From JAWLBW01 sp041687475 (GTDB taxonomy: Bacteria > J088 > JAWLBW01): a stretch of 6,422 bases of DNA. This document shows, one piece after another, positions 5,737 to 6,422 of the stretch (the stretch's first letter is position 1; each line of letters opens with the position of its first letter). The notes beneath the pieces are model-generated. The model was not told where the DNA came from. It worked only from the letters and a program-made list of their open reading frames with translations, and made no database searches. The stretch lies in assembly GCA_041687475.1 (NCBI GenBank), contig JAWLBW010000276.1:1-6422 (forward strand), written 5' to 3'. The translations under genes were made by a program, and so were the position numbers.

Positions 5737-5768
5737 TTCGCATACACCGGTATCCGAGTATATGCGAA
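5737..5768. terminator. Hairpin between convergent genes
   Basis: TTCGCATA (5737-5744) and TATGCGAA (5761-5768) are exact reverse complements with a 16-nt loop that can pair a little further (AC with GT after one mismatch). It lies between the two stop codons and could serve both strands. Neither side has a T-run, so intrinsic termination is uncertain. Confidence 0.4.
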
Positions 5769-5784
5769 TCAACCAACGGGCAGA

Positions 5785-6422
5785 CTACTCGACCAGCTCG
5801 CCGATCAGCGTGGCATAGAACCGGATGCCCTGTTCGAAATTGTCGAGCGACAAGCGTTCGTCCTTGCCGTGCACGCTGCCCCGTTCCTTCGCGTCGAGCG
5901 TAAACGGCAGCAAACGATACGAAGGAATACCGGCCTGGGCGAACCAGCGGCTGTCGGTGGTGGCCGGTGAGATGCCCGGCGCCAGAAAGCCCTGGGGAAT
6001 TTCCTTTTCCACCGCAATCTTGAGCGCATCCCAGAGCGCGCCCTCGGTGGGGGCGAGCGGCGTATTACCCCAATAGTCGTGGCTTTCAATGGTGACGCGC
6101 GCATCGTCGACTACTTCGCGCAGCGTTGTCAGTACTTCGTCGACGTCGGTGTCGGGCAGGAGTCGCAGGTTGTAGAAGGCCTCGGCGCGCGAGGGAATGA
6201 CATTGTCCTTCACGCCCGTACGCACGATGGTCAGCGCCATGGTATGACGTACGACCGCATTCGACGCGGCTTTGGCCGTGAGCTGTCCCGTGACGAGCGG
6301 ACCGGTGAGCCAACGGTTGCGAATGGCGAAACCCTGCACGCTGGCCAGCTGCGCCCCCATGGCGTCGAGCAGCCCTTCGACGGGGGGAAGAATGGTGACC
6401 GGAAATTCGTAGGCATTCAGCC
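5785..6422 (-). CDS. M20 family metallopeptidase (PM20D1/carboxypeptidase S-like), C-terminal part
   Basis: This gene ends at TAG 5785-5787 and is open to the right edge, so the N-terminal catalytic half with most zinc ligands is outside the window. About 211 residues are visible. The first two thirds contain the M20 dimerisation domain, recognised from GVKDNVIPSRAEAFYNLRLLPDT followed by DVDEVLTTLREVV. The rest returns to the catalytic domain with TDSRWF, a PSYRLLPF segment and the final VHGKDERLS motif, whose histidine is a zinc ligand in the family. TDSRxF and HGxxE are closest, from memory, to PM20D1 and yeast carboxypeptidase S, which act on N-acyl amino acids or short peptides. The exact substrate is not determinable. 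No frameshift is seen. The ATG at 6360 is internal, because the residues before it (FPVTILPPVEGLLDA) continue the domain. Confidence 0.88.
   Translation of the reverse strand, partial: LNAYEFPVTILPPVEGLLDAMGAQLASVQGFAIRNRWLTGPLVTGQLTAKAASNAVVRHTMALTIVRTGVKDNVIPSRAEAFYNLRLLPDTDVDEVLTTLREVVDDARVTIESHDYWGNTPLAPTEGALWDALKIAVEKEIPQGFLAPGISPATTDSRWFAQAGIPSYRLLPFTLDAKERGSVHGKDERLSLDNFEQGIRFYATLIGELVE

Overview
The window is about 6.4 kb of GC-rich bacterial chromosome (hand counts of single lines give roughly 60-70% GC in most genes). It carries ordinary single-copy genes separated by short, repeat-rich intergenic stretches. I see no phage, transposase, CRISPR or RNA genes. The taxon cannot be fixed. 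Three things fit a soil or sediment bacterium of the Acidobacteriota, or possibly the Myxococcota/deltaproteobacterial side: small palindromic GCCGGC-TGAAA-GCCGGC repeats, heptamer tandem arrays at gene ends, and a FrzS-like pseudo-receiver/coiled-coil protein. This is inference from memory of such genomes.

Layout, left to right. (1) 1-1145 (+): the C-terminal 380 residues of the ClpB disaggregase, followed by a hairpin at its stop codon, a heptamer array and a good intrinsic terminator. (2) 1231-1358: a non-coding, highly self-complementary stretch. (3) 1359-2234 (-): a stand-alone protein with the 2-oxoacid dehydrogenase E2 catalytic fold; the catalytic histidine is replaced by glutamate and the C-terminus is encoded by a heptamer array. 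(4) 2235-2354: a divergent promoter region with a 9-bp inverted repeat carrying both -10 elements. (5) 2355-2627 (+): a small exported PDZ-domain protein. (6) 2714-3316 (+): a TetR-family regulator with its own promoter, a possible operator and lower GC than its neighbours. (7) 3497-4921 (+): a FrzS-like protein made of an atypical receiver domain, with serine in place of the phospho-acceptor aspartate, plus a coiled coil of about 330 residues. Its last codons and stop lie in a dispersed repeat. (8) 4911-5110: a cluster of two identical 25-nt repeats, a second GTCCGNC heptamer array and a promoter. (9) 5118-5720 (+): a 2H phosphoesterase/2'-5' RNA ligase-like protein whose GTG start lies where transcription from a perfect TATAAT should begin, so the mRNA is probably leaderless. 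(10) 5785-6422 (-): the C-terminal part of an M20 metallopeptidase of PM20D1/carboxypeptidase S type, convergent with the previous gene.

No pathway links these genes obviously; most appear to be separate transcription units. The most interesting content is the FrzS-like pseudo-receiver, the histidine-less acyltransferase fold, and the recurrence of 7-bp-period tandem arrays and palindromic repeats at gene 3' ends, where they supply coding tails and a stop codon.
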